NCBI GenBank assembly: GCA_023396115.1
Contig: JAEWXC010000053.1
Location: 5,945-69,944, forward strand
Source of the DNA: Actinomycetes bacterium
Lineage (GTDB): Bacteria > Actinomycetota > Actinomycetes > Propionibacteriales > Nocardioidaceae
DNA: 64,000 bases
Reading direction: 5' to 3'
Shown: positions 11,069 to 19,116 of the stretch, piece by piece
Position numbering within the stretch: position 1 is the stretch's first letter
How the letters are laid out: the number at the start of each line of letters is the position of its first letter
Translations under genes and position numbers: made by a program
Notes under the pieces: generated by a model
Told to the model about the DNA's origin: nothing
What the model saw: only the letters and a program-made list of their open reading frames with translations
The model's database searches: none

Positions 11069-11542
11069 ATGAGCGGACTCGTCATCGGTGATCAGGCCCC
11101 CGACTTCACCCTGCGCGACCAGTTCGGGCAGGACGTGCAGCTGTCGTCCTTCCGCGGCCGCAAGGCCGTGACGCTGCTGTTCTACCCGTTCGCGTTCTCC
11201 GGGGTGTGCACCGGGGAGCTGGCCGGGGTGCGGTCCCGGATCGCCGACTTCCTGACCTTCGACACCGAGCTGCTCGCGATCTCCTGCGACCCGGTCTACT
11301 CGCTGCGTGCGTTCGCCGACGCCGAGGGGCTCAACGTCCCGCTGCTCGCGGACTTCTGGCCGCACGGCGAGGTGGCCCGCGCCTACGAGGTCTTCGACGA
11401 GAAGCGTGGCTGCCCGCGCCGCTCCTCCTACGTGGTGGACCGCGAGGGCCGGATCACCTGGTCGGTGCACAACGCGATGGCCGAGGGTCGGGACCTGGAC
11501 GAGCACCTCGCCCAGCTCCGGGCAGCGCTCGGGTCCAGCTGA
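11069..11542 (+). CDS. AhpE-type peroxiredoxin
   Basis: Thiol peroxidase reducing peroxides in the cytosol, 157 aa, close in layout to mycobacterial AhpE. Peroxidatic Cys47 is in PFAFSGVCTGEL (the PxxxSxxC motif), and ADFWPHGEVARAYEVF is a family signature. Two further cysteines, Cys73 and Cys115, could act as resolving residues or react with mycothiol. The ATG at 11069 is used; the in-frame GTG at 11060 lies 4 bases after GGGGGAG and is a serious alternative start. It probably stands alone, with a terminator about 110 bases downstream. Confidence 0.9.
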   Translation: MSGLVIGDQAPDFTLRDQFGQDVQLSSFRGRKAVTLLFYPFAFSGVCTGELAGVRSRIADFLTFDTELLAISCDPVYSLRAFADAEGLNVPLLADFWPHGEVARAYEVFDEKRGCPRRSSYVVDREGRITWSVHNAMAEGRDLDEHLAQLRAALGSS

Positions 11543-11650
11543 GGTCACCTGTCGGACGGCACCGCCCGGTGAGCGGAATCACAGAGGGGTTTTCGACTAA
11601 TTTCGACGAAAAGCGACCGTTTCGCACCGCGCCGTCCTAGACTCTTGCTT

Positions 11651-11693
11651 GTCGAGCTGCTGGTGACCCGAGACGCCAGCAGCTCGACTTTTT
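11651..11693 (+). terminator. rho-independent terminator
   Basis: Perfect 13-bp stem (GTCGAGCTGCTGG at 11651-11663 with CCAGCAGCTCGAC at 11676-11688), 12-base loop, then TTTTTCTTT. This is the most canonical intrinsic terminator in the window. It follows the peroxiredoxin gene by about 110 bases. A TAGACT hexamer sits 7 bases before the stem. Confidence 0.9.
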
Positions 11694-11767
11694 CTTTCCC
11701 GGCCCCCGGCGCCCGGCGGGACCCCCTCACCGGTACCGCTCCCGTCGCGTAGTGTGTGCCGCGCTCC

Positions 11768-11839
11768 GGGCGTTTAGCTCAGCGGTAGAGCACTCGGTTT
11801 ACACCCGAGCGGTCGGGGGTTCGATCCCCTCAGCGCCCA
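11768..11839 (+). tRNA. tRNA-Val (anticodon UAC)
   Basis: Full cloverleaf of 72 bases: acceptor GGGCGTT pairs with AGCGCCC, D-arm GCTC/AGAGC, anticodon stem CTCGG/CCGAG around loop TTTACAC (anticodon TAC at 11800-11802), and T-arm with TTCGATC. The CCA end is not encoded (A followed by CCC). A TAGTGT hexamer at 11750-11755 is a likely -10. No other tRNA lies alongside. Confidence 0.97.
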
Positions 11840-11930
11840 CCCGGACCCGTCCTCGGACGACCCGTCCCGTGCTGCTCCGGCCGGTCAGTTCCGGCCCGCC
11901 GCGGCACGACCCGGCCACGCGGCCCACCTG

Positions 11931-11974
11931 CATGAGAGTCCTCTCACCCGAGCCTCACCGGCCCTTCACACCCG
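11931..11974 (+). promoter_or_regulatory. 11-bp-periodic direct repeats upstream of the exported Asp-rich protein
   Basis: Reads as consecutive 11-mers CATGAGAGTCC, TCTCACCCGAG, CCTCACCGGCC and CTTCACACCCG, so the CTCAC-like core recurs at 11942, 11953 and 11964. Spacing of 11 bp between direct repeats is the usual mode of OmpR/PhoB-family binding. The first two share the 14-mer TGAGAGTCCTCTCA with the site at 17139-17171. Site function is inferred. Confidence 0.6.
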
Positions 11975-12029
11975 GCCGGTTGAGTACTGCTCACCGGCCC
12001 GGCACAGGGCCCCGAGCAGAGGAGCAACC

Positions 12030-12470
12030 ATGCAGCGCACCACCCTCCGAACCGTTCTGACCGGCTCCGTCCTGGGCCTGGCCGGCGTCGTGGCCGCCGG
12101 GGTCGTCTGGACCGGTGCCCAGGCCGCGAGCAACGACGACGCCGCGAAGCGCGACGACGACGTGGCCGACATCGTGCTGGTCGACGACAACGACGACGAC
12201 GACACGAACGACAAGTTCTCCCGCCTGGACAAGAACACCTACACGGGCAACGACAACACCAACACCAACAACACCGGCAACGACACCAACACCGGGATCT
12301 CGAAGTCCACGCGCGACCACACCAACTCGCGCTTCACCAAGGTCAGCCGCGACCGCGACCTGAGCCGCAGCGACAAGACCCGCGACTGGACCCGCGACGG
12401 TGGCGACAAGACCCGCGACCGCACGGCCAACCACACCAACGACAAGTCGCGCAACGACACCCGTCGCTGA
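12030..12470 (+). CDS. exported low-complexity charged protein
   Basis: 146 aa with a signal peptide (hydrophobic core LTGSVLGLAGVVAAGVVW, likely cleavage after AQA about residue 32). The mature part is disordered: an Asp cluster (DDNDDDDTND), an Asn/Thr tract, then TRD/DRT/KTRD repeats rich in Lys and Arg. No fold or function is recognised. ATG preceded by AGAGGAG at 5-base spacing. Upstream lie 11-bp direct repeats like those before the other Asp-rich protein at 17109, with a response regulator encoded between them, so both may be targets of that system. Followed after 41 bases by a Ser/Thr kinase gene, possibly in one transcript. Metal or cell-wall interaction is speculation. Confidence 0.7.
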   Translation: MQRTTLRTVLTGSVLGLAGVVAAGVVWTGAQAASNDDAAKRDDDVADIVLVDDNDDDDTNDKFSRLDKNTYTGNDNTNTNNTGNDTNTGISKSTRDHTNSRFTKVSRDRDLSRSDKTRDWTRDGGDKTRDRTANHTNDKSRNDTRR

Positions 12471-12511
12471 GCCGTCCCCCCCTCACCCCCTCGAACACAC
12501 CAGGAGCACTC

Positions 12512-13426
12512 GTGAGCAGTCCCGCCGCCGTCCGTGAGGCCACCCCCCGAGCCCGCGGGCAGGTCGGCTGGAACCTGGTCGAGGGGGAGGCCATCACCCC
12601 CGAGCTGACCGCCGTGCGGCTGCTCGGGGGTGGTGCCGCCTACGAGGCCTACCTGGCCTTCGACGAGGTGACCTACTCGCCGGTGGTGGTCAAGCTGGTC
12701 CGCCCCGACCAGGTCGAGGACGCCTCGACGCTGCGCGGGCTGCGCCGCGAGGCGCACGCGCTGGCCGAGGTCAACCACCCGGTCGTGGTGCGGGGGCTGC
12801 GGCACGAGGCGGAGGGGGAGCGCCCCCACCTGGTGCTCGAGCACGTGGACGGGCCGCGGTTGTCGTCGCTGATCCGTCGGCACGGACCGTTGACTCCGCA
12901 GCAGTACCTGCCGCTGGCGATCGACGTGGCCGCGTCGCTGCACTACCTGTCCCGGCTGGGCTGGACCCACCTGGACATCAAGCCCAGCAACATCATCATG
13001 GGCTCGCCGGCCCGGCTGATCGACCTGTCGGTGGCCCGACCGGTGGCCGACGCCGAGCGGCTCACGGTGCCGATCGGAACCGACGCCTACCTCTCCCCGG
13101 AGCAGGCCGACCCGGGACGTGCGGGTCTGCCCGGCACCGCCAGTGACATCTGGGGCCTGGGCGCCACGCTCTTCCACGCCGTCTCCGGGCGCCGCCCCTT
13201 CGACGAGGGCGACCTGGACTCCGACGACCCCGCGCGCCGCCACCCGCAGCTCGACACCGCCCCGGCACACCTGCCCGACCAGGTGCCCGGCGACGTGGCC
13301 GAGGTGATCGGGGCGATGCTCAGCCGCGACCCCGCCGACCGACCGCTGCCCGCCGAGGTGGCCGAGGCACTGGCGCCGGTCCTGGCCCGGCAGCCGGTCG
13401 GTCGGCTCACCTTCAAGGTGCGCTGA
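12512..13426 (+). CDS. Ser/Thr protein kinase (Hanks type), soluble
   Basis: 304-aa eukaryotic-type kinase without a transmembrane or PASTA region. Glycine loop LLGGGAAYEAY (about 37-47), ATP-anchoring Lys61 in VVVKLV, catalytic loop HLDIKPSN with Asp155, and Asp171 in LIDLSVA in place of the DFG motif (DLS). The APE motif reads SPE at 195-197. Since Lys, both Asp and Asn are kept, an active kinase is likely. GTG start with AGGAG 5 bases upstream. It follows the exported Asp-rich protein by 41 bases and precedes the convergent GNAT gene. Substrates are unknown; the adjacent two-component system is a candidate by position only. Confidence 0.9.
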   Translation: MSSPAAVREATPRARGQVGWNLVEGEAITPELTAVRLLGGGAAYEAYLAFDEVTYSPVVVKLVRPDQVEDASTLRGLRREAHALAEVNHPVVVRGLRHEAEGERPHLVLEHVDGPRLSSLIRRHGPLTPQQYLPLAIDVAASLHYLSRLGWTHLDIKPSNIIMGSPARLIDLSVARPVADAERLTVPIGTDAYLSPEQADPGRAGLPGTASDIWGLGATLFHAVSGRRPFDEGDLDSDDPARRHPQLDTAPAHLPDQVPGDVAEVIGAMLSRDPADRPLPAEVAEALAPVLARQPVGRLTFKVR

Positions 13427-13472
13427 GCCGGTCCCCTCCCGGGCGCACCCGGGCGCACCCGGGCGGGCCCGG

Positions 13473-14474
13473 TCAGAGCAGGGTGCGTTCGGTCTCGTGG
13501 CTGTAGTCGCGGGTGGTGTAGCCCAACGCCGTGTTGATCGCCAGCATCGGGTCGTTCTGCACCGCGTTCGACGTCACCACCCGACGGCACTCGGGGTGGG
13601 CAGCGTGCAGCGCCTCGTGCGTGGCCAGCTTGAGGGCCAGGCCCAGCCGGTGCCCGCGGTGGTCGGGGTGCACCAGGGTGACCCCGACCCGGGCCGTGCT
13701 GGCCTCGGCGACCGGGACGACCAGCCCGGTGACACCCACCAGCTCCCCGTCCGGGGTGAGCGCGATGCCCTGCACCTGCCGGCGACCGGCCGCAGCCTGG
13801 TAGGCGTCCCAGGCCCGCACCCGGGCGGGGTCCCACGGGGAGTCCTCCAGGGTCAGCTCCCCGGTGGGGACCTGCGAGTACAGCACCGACAGCATCCGCC
13901 CGTAGGCGCTCAGGTGCTCAGCAGGCACCGACTCGAACGTGACGATGCGGTGGTCCCCGACGTGCGCGGCCACCTCGGCGGCCAGGGCGGAGGCACGGTG
14001 CAGGAACTCGTCCATCTCCACGACGTTCGTCTGCTCCTGGTGCACGATGCGGTACCCGCGGGCGGCGGCGAACGCCAGCCCCGGGACCCCGTCGGCGGCC
14101 AGGGTGGGGGAGAAGACCTCGCAGCGGGCCACGCGGCGGCCCAGCGCGACCGCCTCGGCCTCGGCCGCCACCAGCAGCCGGGTCCCGGTGCCACGCCGGC
14201 GTGAGCCCGGAGCGACCCACACGTCCACGCCGGCCACCGGGTCCTCGGGGCGCCGGTCCACCTGGACCTGCGCGGCGCCCACGGCGGTGCCGTCCTCCTC
14301 GGCGAGCAGCAGCACCCGCTCCCGCTCGGGGTCCCGCACGGACTCGGCCGCCCGCACGTCGCTCCACGGGCGCCAGGCCTCGAACGGGCGCCCGTCGGCA
14401 CCGGCCCGCCCCGCGGACCACCACGCGTGCAGATCGTCGTGGCGGCGTGGGTCGACACGACGGATCAGCGGCAT
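13473..14474 (-). CDS. tandem GNAT-family N-acetyltransferase
   Basis: 333-aa protein with two GNAT-like domains, roughly 1-160 and 175-333, an arrangement like mycothiol synthase and related actinobacterial acetyltransferases. Acetyl-CoA loop signatures are [15 protein letters not shown] in the first half and VHPDHRGHRLGLALKL in the second. The substrate is not identifiable. The ATG at 14474 is preceded 6 bases earlier by TACGCT, so leaderless; a longer open frame upstream runs into the response regulator on the same strand and is rejected. Convergent with the kinase across a short GC-rich CCCGGGCG-repeat spacer. Confidence 0.85.
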   Translation of the reverse strand: MPLIRRVDPRRHDDLHAWWSAGRAGADGRPFEAWRPWSDVRAAESVRDPERERVLLLAEEDGTAVGAAQVQVDRRPEDPVAGVDVWVAPGSRRRGTGTRLLVAAEAEAVALGRRVARCEVFSPTLAADGVPGLAFAAARGYRIVHQEQTNVVEMDEFLHRASALAAEVAAHVGDHRIVTFESVPAEHLSAYGRMLSVLYSQVPTGELTLEDSPWDPARVRAWDAYQAAAGRRQVQGIALTPDGELVGVTGLVVPVAEASTARVGVTLVHPDHRGHRLGLALKLATHEALHAAHPECRRVVTSNAVQNDPMLAINTALGYTTRDYSHETERTLL

Positions 14475-14565
14475 GCCGCCAGCGTAGGAGCGGCCCGTCG
14501 GGGCCGACACCGGATTACGGCCACGATCCGGTCTCGGTCCGGTCACGGCCCGAGCGCCGGGTGGG

Positions 14566-15234
14566 TCAGGTGTCGAAGCGGTAGCCCATGCCGCGCACCG
14601 TGCTGATCGCGTCGGCGCCGAACTTGCGGCGCAGGTAGCCGACGTAGACGTCGACGACGTTGGAGCCCGGGTCGAAGTCGAACCCCCAGACGTGGTCGAG
14701 CAGCTGCTCGCGGGAGAGCACCTGGCCGGGGTTGAGCATGAAGATCTCGGCCAGGGTGAACTCCCGCGCCGACAGGTCCACCGCACGCCCCGCCACGGTG
14801 GCGCGGCGGGTGCGGCGGTCCAGCTCCACACCACCCACCCGGAGCACCTCCTCGTGGGCGGTGCCGGCCCCCTGCTGGTCGCGCAGCCGCAACCGGACCC
14901 GGGCCAGGAGCTCGGCGAACCGGAACGGCTTGGCCATGTAGTCGTCGGCGCCGCCCTCCAGCGCGGCGACCGTGTCGGTCACCGAGTCCCGCGCGGTCAG
15001 CACGATCACCGGCACCCGGGAGCCCTGGTTGCGGACGTTCTCCATCACCTCGAAGCCGTCGATGTCGGGCAGACCGATGTCGAGCACCACCAGGTCGAAA
15101 CGGCCCGAAAGGATCTCGTCCACCGCCTCCAGGCCGGTGCCGACGACGGTCGTCCGGTGCCCCTCGGCGCCCAGGCCCTTGGCGACGAACGACGCGATCC
15201 GGGCCTCGTCCTCGACGATCAGGATGGCGGCCAT
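14566..15234 (-). CDS. OmpR-family DNA-binding response regulator
   Basis: 222 aa. Receiver domain 1-115 with Asp9, phospho-acceptor Asp52 in LVVLDIGLP, Thr80 and Lys102 (MAKPF). Winged-helix DNA-binding domain about 130-222 (LSAREFTLAEIFMLNPGQ, SNVVDVYVGYLRRKFG, TVRGMGYRF). ATG with a GGAGGAG ribosome site. Its first 16 bases overlap the histidine-kinase 3' end, so the two are co-translated. The duplicated 11-bp repeats upstream of the two neighbouring Asp-rich genes are the obvious candidate targets. Confidence 0.96.
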   Translation of the reverse strand: MAAILIVEDEARIASFVAKGLGAEGHRTTVVGTGLEAVDEILSGRFDLVVLDIGLPDIDGFEVMENVRNQGSRVPVIVLTARDSVTDTVAALEGGADDYMAKPFRFAELLARVRLRLRDQQGAGTAHEEVLRVGGVELDRRTRRATVAGRAVDLSAREFTLAEIFMLNPGQVLSREQLLDHVWGFDFDPGSNVVDVYVGYLRRKFGADAISTVRGMGYRFDT

Positions 15235-16655
15235 GGCTCCTCCTCCAGGGGCAGGGTGACGACGAACAGGGCACCGGGCGGGTGCGGGGGCGGCGGGTCC
15301 TCGACGGCGACGCTGCCACCCGAGGCCGCCACGATGGCGGAGACGATCGAGAGCCCCAGGCCGAACCCCTCGTCCCCGTCGGGGACCTCGGCGCGGCCGA
15401 ACCGCTCGAAGATGCGGGTGCGGTCGGCCTCGGGGACGCCGGCCCCGGTGTCGCGGACCCAGATCCGGGCGGTGCCGGTGCCGCGCGAGGCACCCAGCGC
15501 CACGACCGCCCCGGTGGCGGTGTGCTTGACGGCGTTGTCGACCAGCTGCAGCAGGGCCTGGGTGAGGCGTTGCGGGTCCGCGTGCACCAGTCCGGGGGCC
15601 ACCTCGTCGAGGGTCCACTCCCGCTCGGCCATGCCCCGGGCCTTGGCCAGCACGGTCGGGACCAGGTCGGCGAGCTCGACCGGTGCGGGGCGCACGAAGT
15701 CGGGGCGGCGGCTCTTGGCGAGCAGGATCAGGTCGCCGACCAGGCGCCCCATCCGGTCGGTCTCGTCCAGCAGCAGGTCGCGGGTCTCGGCGATCTCGTC
15801 GGGTTGTCCGACGTCGAGCAGCTCCAGGTGGCCACGCAGCACCGTCAGGGGGGTGCGCAGCTCGTGGCCGGCGTCGTCGAGGAACTGCTGCTGCGCGGTG
15901 AAGGACGTCTCGAGCCGGTCCAGCATCTCGTTCCAGGCCCGGGTCAGTGCGGTGATGTCGTCGTTGCCGCGCACCTCCACACGCTCCGACAGGTCGGTCG
16001 CGGTGAGCCGGTCGGTGGCACTGCGCAGCGCCCCCAGCGGGGCCATCAACCGCCCCACCTGCCACGCGGCGAGCAGTCCGACCAGCACCAGCAGCACCGC
16101 CGAGACCAGGGCGTAGGTGCGCATCGTGTCGTAGAGACTGCTGCGGGCCTCGTCGACCAGGGTGACGATCACCAGGCTGGCGCGCACGCTGCCCTCGTCG
16201 ATCGGCTGCACCGTGACCAGCACCTCGCCGATGCCGGGCACCTGACTGCGACCGGACTCACCGGCCGCGACCAGGGCGGCCACCTCGTCGTGGAACGCCG
16301 GGACGGTGAGCACGCCACGCTCGGCCTGGCGGAACGTCTCCGTTCCGTTCACCCAGCCGGAGAACACCTCGGTCTCGCCCGGCACGCTGCGCTGCAGGAA
16401 GACCCGCAGGCTCTCGGTGGCGGTGCCGCCGTTGCGCGAGACCTCGTCGACGACCTTGCGGAACTCCGCGATCTCCTGGTCGACCTCGGTGGTGATCCGC
16501 TCCTCGACCCGCTCGGCCTGCACGGCGTAGACGACCGCCCCGGCGCTGGCCAGGGCGACCAGCAGCAGCACCAGGAAGGTGACCGTGGTCCGGGCGCGCA
16601 CCGAGACGCCCGTCCGGGCGGACCCGGTCGGGCGTCGTCGGAGGGTGCGGAACAC
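15219..16655 (-). CDS. sensor histidine kinase
   Basis: 478 aa membrane sensor. TM1 about 24-46, extracytoplasmic sensor 47-180, TM2 about 181-203, HAMP 204-256, HisKA with phospho-acceptor His264 in DDAGHELRTPL, and HATPase with N-box LVDNAVKH (Asn374), DTGAGVPEADR and GFGLGLSIV. The family is complete and should be active. GTG start (VFRTLRRRP). The input signal is not evident from the sensor sequence. It forms an operon with the overlapping response regulator; an Asp-rich membrane protein gene lies 61 bases upstream on the same strand and may be in the same transcript. Confidence 0.95.
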   Translation of the reverse strand: MFRTLRRRPTGSARTGVSVRARTTVTFLVLLLVALASAGAVVYAVQAERVEERITTEVDQEIAEFRKVVDEVSRNGGTATESLRVFLQRSVPGETEVFSGWVNGTETFRQAERGVLTVPAFHDEVAALVAAGESGRSQVPGIGEVLVTVQPIDEGSVRASLVIVTLVDEARSSLYDTMRTYALVSAVLLVLVGLLAAWQVGRLMAPLGALRSATDRLTATDLSERVEVRGNDDITALTRAWNEMLDRLETSFTAQQQFLDDAGHELRTPLTVLRGHLELLDVGQPDEIAETRDLLLDETDRMGRLVGDLILLAKSRRPDFVRPAPVELADLVPTVLAKARGMAEREWTLDEVAPGLVHADPQRLTQALLQLVDNAVKHTATGAVVALGASRGTGTARIWVRDTGAGVPEADRTRIFERFGRAEVPDGDEGFGLGLSIVSAIVAASGGSVAVEDPPPPHPPGALFVVTLPLEEEPWPPS

Positions 16656-16716
16656 TGTCAGGTCACCGTGCCCGTCACCGGGCCCGGGAGGTGCTCACCC
16701 GGGTGGGAGGTGCGGC

Positions 16717-17109
16717 TCAGTCGTCGTCCCTCTCGTCCTTGTCGTCACGGTCGTCGTCATCATCGTCGTCGTCGACGTCCACATCGGGGTAGACGACCTC
16801 GATGTCGTCGTCGTCCCCGTCGTCATCCGCGTCGTCATCGTCGTCACCCTTGTTCGGGTCACTCTGCTGCCCGCCCGGGTTGCCGCTCTGCTGACCACCC
16901 TGCTGGCCCCCCCGGGTCGGGTCGGTGGTGGGCTCGGGCGTGGGGTCCTTCGAGGGGTCGGCGGTGGGGGACGTCGACCCGGCCGGCTCCAGGACGATCC
17001 GCTCCCGCGGAACGGGCGCCTCGGCCGGGCGCGTCGCCACACCCAGCGCGTACGCCCCGGCGGGGAGCACCAGCGCCAGGGGGAGGAGGACCTTCAACCA
17101 CCACGTCAT
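16717..17109 (-). CDS. membrane-anchored protein with poly-Asp tail
   Basis: 130 aa: an N-terminal membrane segment (about residues 5-25, LKVLLPLALVLPAGAYALGV), a Pro/Thr/Ser linker, a Gly/Gln stretch, and an extreme acidic tail with runs of up to eight Asp (DDDDDADDDGDDDD and DVDVDDDDDDDDRDD). No family recognised; the tail would be outside the membrane and could bind divalent cations, which is inference. It lies 61 bases upstream of the histidine kinase on the same strand. The upstream 11-bp repeat site is shared with the other Asp-rich gene at 12030. Confidence 0.7.
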   Translation of the reverse strand: MTWWLKVLLPLALVLPAGAYALGVATRPAEAPVPRERIVLEPAGSTSPTADPSKDPTPEPTTDPTRGGQQGGQQSGNPGGQQSDPNKGDDDDDADDDGDDDDIEVVYPDVDVDDDDDDDDRDDKDERDDD

Positions 17110-17138
17110 GGTGGAGATGATCCTGCCCCATCGTGGGC

Positions 17139-17171
17139 GCGGGGTGAGAGGTGCATGAGAGGACTCTCACC
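17139..17171 (-). promoter_or_regulatory. second copy of the 11-bp-periodic repeat site
   Basis: On the minus strand this reads GGTGAGAGTCC, TCTCATGCACC, TCTCACCCCGC as successive 11-mers, ending 29 bases before the ATG at 17109. It shares TGAGAGTCCTCTCA exactly with the site at 11934-11947. It also lies just before the divergent nif3 promoter, so nif3 might be affected. Confidence 0.6.
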
Positions 17172-17203
17172 GCCGCAGTGGCCCCGCAGGTAGCGTGCGC
17201 CGG

Positions 17204-18364
17204 GTGAACGCTGCACCAGCCCCCACCCTGCGTGACGTCGTCGACCTGCTGCACGCCTGGTACCCACCGGGCACCGCGGACGACTGGGACGCCGTGGGCC
17301 TGGTGGCCGGTGACCCGGACCGACCCGTGCGCACGGTGGTGTTCGCGGTCGACCCGACCGAGGCGGTGGCCCGGGAGGCCGTCGAACTCGGGGCCGACCT
17401 GCTGGTCGTGCACCACCCGCTGTTCCTCAAGCCGGTGCACGGGGTGGCCGCGACCACGCCCAAGGGCCGCACCCTGCACGTGCTCACCCAGGGCGGGTGC
17501 GCCCTGCTGACCGCGCACACCAACGCCGACCAGGCCCTGACCGGTGTCTCGGAGTCGCTGGCCCTGGCCTTGGGGCTGCGGGACCTGCAGCCGCTGGTCC
17601 CGGCCGGTTCGGCGCTGATGGAGCACCTGGTCGCCTACGTCCCGCACACCCACGCCGAGGCGGTCCGTGAGGCGCTCGCCGGAGCCGGCGCCGGCCAGTG
17701 GGGCGACTACGACTCCGCCTCGTTCTCCTCCACCGGTCAGGGACGCTTCCGGCCGCTGCCGGGTGCCCAGCCGCACACCGGCACCGTGGGCCGGGCCGAG
17801 GTGGTGGAGGAGACCCGGATCGAGGCCGTGGTGCCCCCCGGGCGACGGGCGGCGGTCGTGGCCGCGCTGCGGGCCGCGCACCCCTACGAGGAACCCGCCT
17901 TCCACGTCGTCGAGACCCTGTCCACCGAGCCGGTCGCGACCGGTACCGGGCGGGTCGGTGAGATCGAGCCCTGCACCCTGGCCGAGTTCGCGCAGCGGGT
18001 GGCCCGGGCGCTGCCGGTCACCGCCCAAGGGGTGCGGGTCGCCGGGGACCCGGAGCGCCAGGTGCGCCGGGTCGCGCTGTGCGGCGGGGCTGGGGACTTC
18101 CTGCTCGACCGGGTCGCCGGGAGCGACGCCGACGTCTACCTGACCAGCGACCTGCGGCACCACCCGGCGGCCGAGTTCGTCGAGCAGGGCGGCCCGGCAC
18201 TGGTCGACGTGGCGCACTGGGCCGCGGAGTGGACCTGGCTGCCGCGGGTAGCGGCTCGGCTCGCCGCGGCGCTGGGGGATACGGTGAGCACCCACGTGAG
18301 CACGCTGCGCACCGACCCCTGGACGTTCCGGGTCGGGGCGCGTGAAGAAGGAGACCTCCGCTGA
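17204..18364 (+). CDS. Nif3-like dinuclear metal center protein
   Basis: Member of the Nif3/YbgI family (often annotated GTP cyclohydrolase 1 type 2), 386 aa including the middle insertion domain typical of the long form. Metal-binding histidines are visible in LLVVHHPLFLK, LLTAHTNAD and, near the C-terminus, DVAHWAAEW, with SDLRHHPAAEF. The biochemical role of the family is unsettled. GTG at 17204 follows TAGCGT by 7 bases, so leaderless; the GTG nine bases earlier lies inside that -10. The stop overlaps the CTG start of the next gene, which implies coupling. Confidence 0.88.
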   Translation: MNAAPAPTLRDVVDLLHAWYPPGTADDWDAVGLVAGDPDRPVRTVVFAVDPTEAVAREAVELGADLLVVHHPLFLKPVHGVAATTPKGRTLHVLTQGGCALLTAHTNADQALTGVSESLALALGLRDLQPLVPAGSALMEHLVAYVPHTHAEAVREALAGAGAGQWGDYDSASFSSTGQGRFRPLPGAQPHTGTVGRAEVVEETRIEAVVPPGRRAAVVAALRAAHPYEEPAFHVVETLSTEPVATGTGRVGEIEPCTLAEFAQRVARALPVTAQGVRVAGDPERQVRRVALCGGAGDFLLDRVAGSDADVYLTSDLRHHPAAEFVEQGGPALVDVAHWAAEWTWLPRVAARLAAALGDTVSTHVSTLRTDPWTFRVGAREEGDLR

Positions 18365-19104
18365 AAGCCGACCCGTTCGCCCAGAAGCAGCTGCTCGTGG
18401 TCCAGGAGTTCGACTCCCGGATCAGCCAGCTGAGGCACCAGCGCGCCCACCTGCCGCAGCTGGCCGAGCTCGCCGAGCTGGCCACCGCCCGGCAGCCGCT
18501 GGCCGACGCGGCCCGGGACGCCCGGATCGTCGTCGACGACCTGGAGGTCGTCCAGCGCAAGGCCGAGGCGGACGTGGAGCAGGTCCGGGCCCGGCGGGCC
18601 CGCGACAGCGAGCGGATCGACGCCGGTCTGATCACCAACCCCAAGGACCTGGCCCGGATGCAGACCGAGATGGCCTCGCTCGAGCGCCGCATCGGCACGC
18701 TCGAGGACGAGGAGCTCGAGGTGATGGAGCAGCTCGAGACCGCGCAGGCGGCCCTGGCCGAGGTGACCGGCCAGATCGCCGAGCTGGACGCCCGGACCGC
18801 CGAGCTGGAGACCGTCGTGGTCCAGCGGCGCGAGGAGATCGACGCGCAGCTGGTCGAGGTCGAGGCCGAGCGTGCCCCGGCCGCCTCCACGCTGCCCGCC
18901 CCGCTGGTCACGCTCTACGACCGGCTGCGCGAGCAGAAGGGTGGCCTGGGTGCCTCCGAGCTGCGCCTGCGCCAGTGCGGTGGCTGCCGCCTGACCCTGG
19001 ACACCGCCGAGCTCGCCCGGATCAAGGCGCTCCCGGTCGACGAGGTGGTCCGCTGCGAGGAGTGCTCGCGGATCTTGGTCCGCACCGACGAGTCCGGCCT
19101 CTGA
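18361..19104 (+). CDS. coiled-coil C4 zinc-ribbon protein with a CTG start
   Basis: 247 aa: long alpha-helical coiled coil (about 10-185, heptad-rich with many Glu/Ala/Arg) ending in a zinc ribbon with two CxxC pairs (CGGC and CEEC). It belongs to the conserved C4-type zinc-ribbon family found after nif3 in actinobacteria. Family members start MKADP-; here the only codon giving KADPF at that place is CTG at 18361, with AAGGAG at 18348-18353 and 7-base spacing. The next in-frame candidate, GTG at 18397, would delete 12 conserved residues and lacks a ribosome site. CTGA overlaps the nif3 stop. Confidence 0.85.
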   Translation: MKADPFAQKQLLVVQEFDSRISQLRHQRAHLPQLAELAELATARQPLADAARDARIVVDDLEVVQRKAEADVEQVRARRARDSERIDAGLITNPKDLARMQTEMASLERRIGTLEDEELEVMEQLETAQAALAEVTGQIAELDARTAELETVVVQRREEIDAQLVEVEAERAPAASTLPAPLVTLYDRLREQKGGLGASELRLRQCGGCRLTLDTAELARIKALPVDEVVRCEECSRILVRTDESGL

Positions 19105-19116
19105 TCCGGGTGCGCT

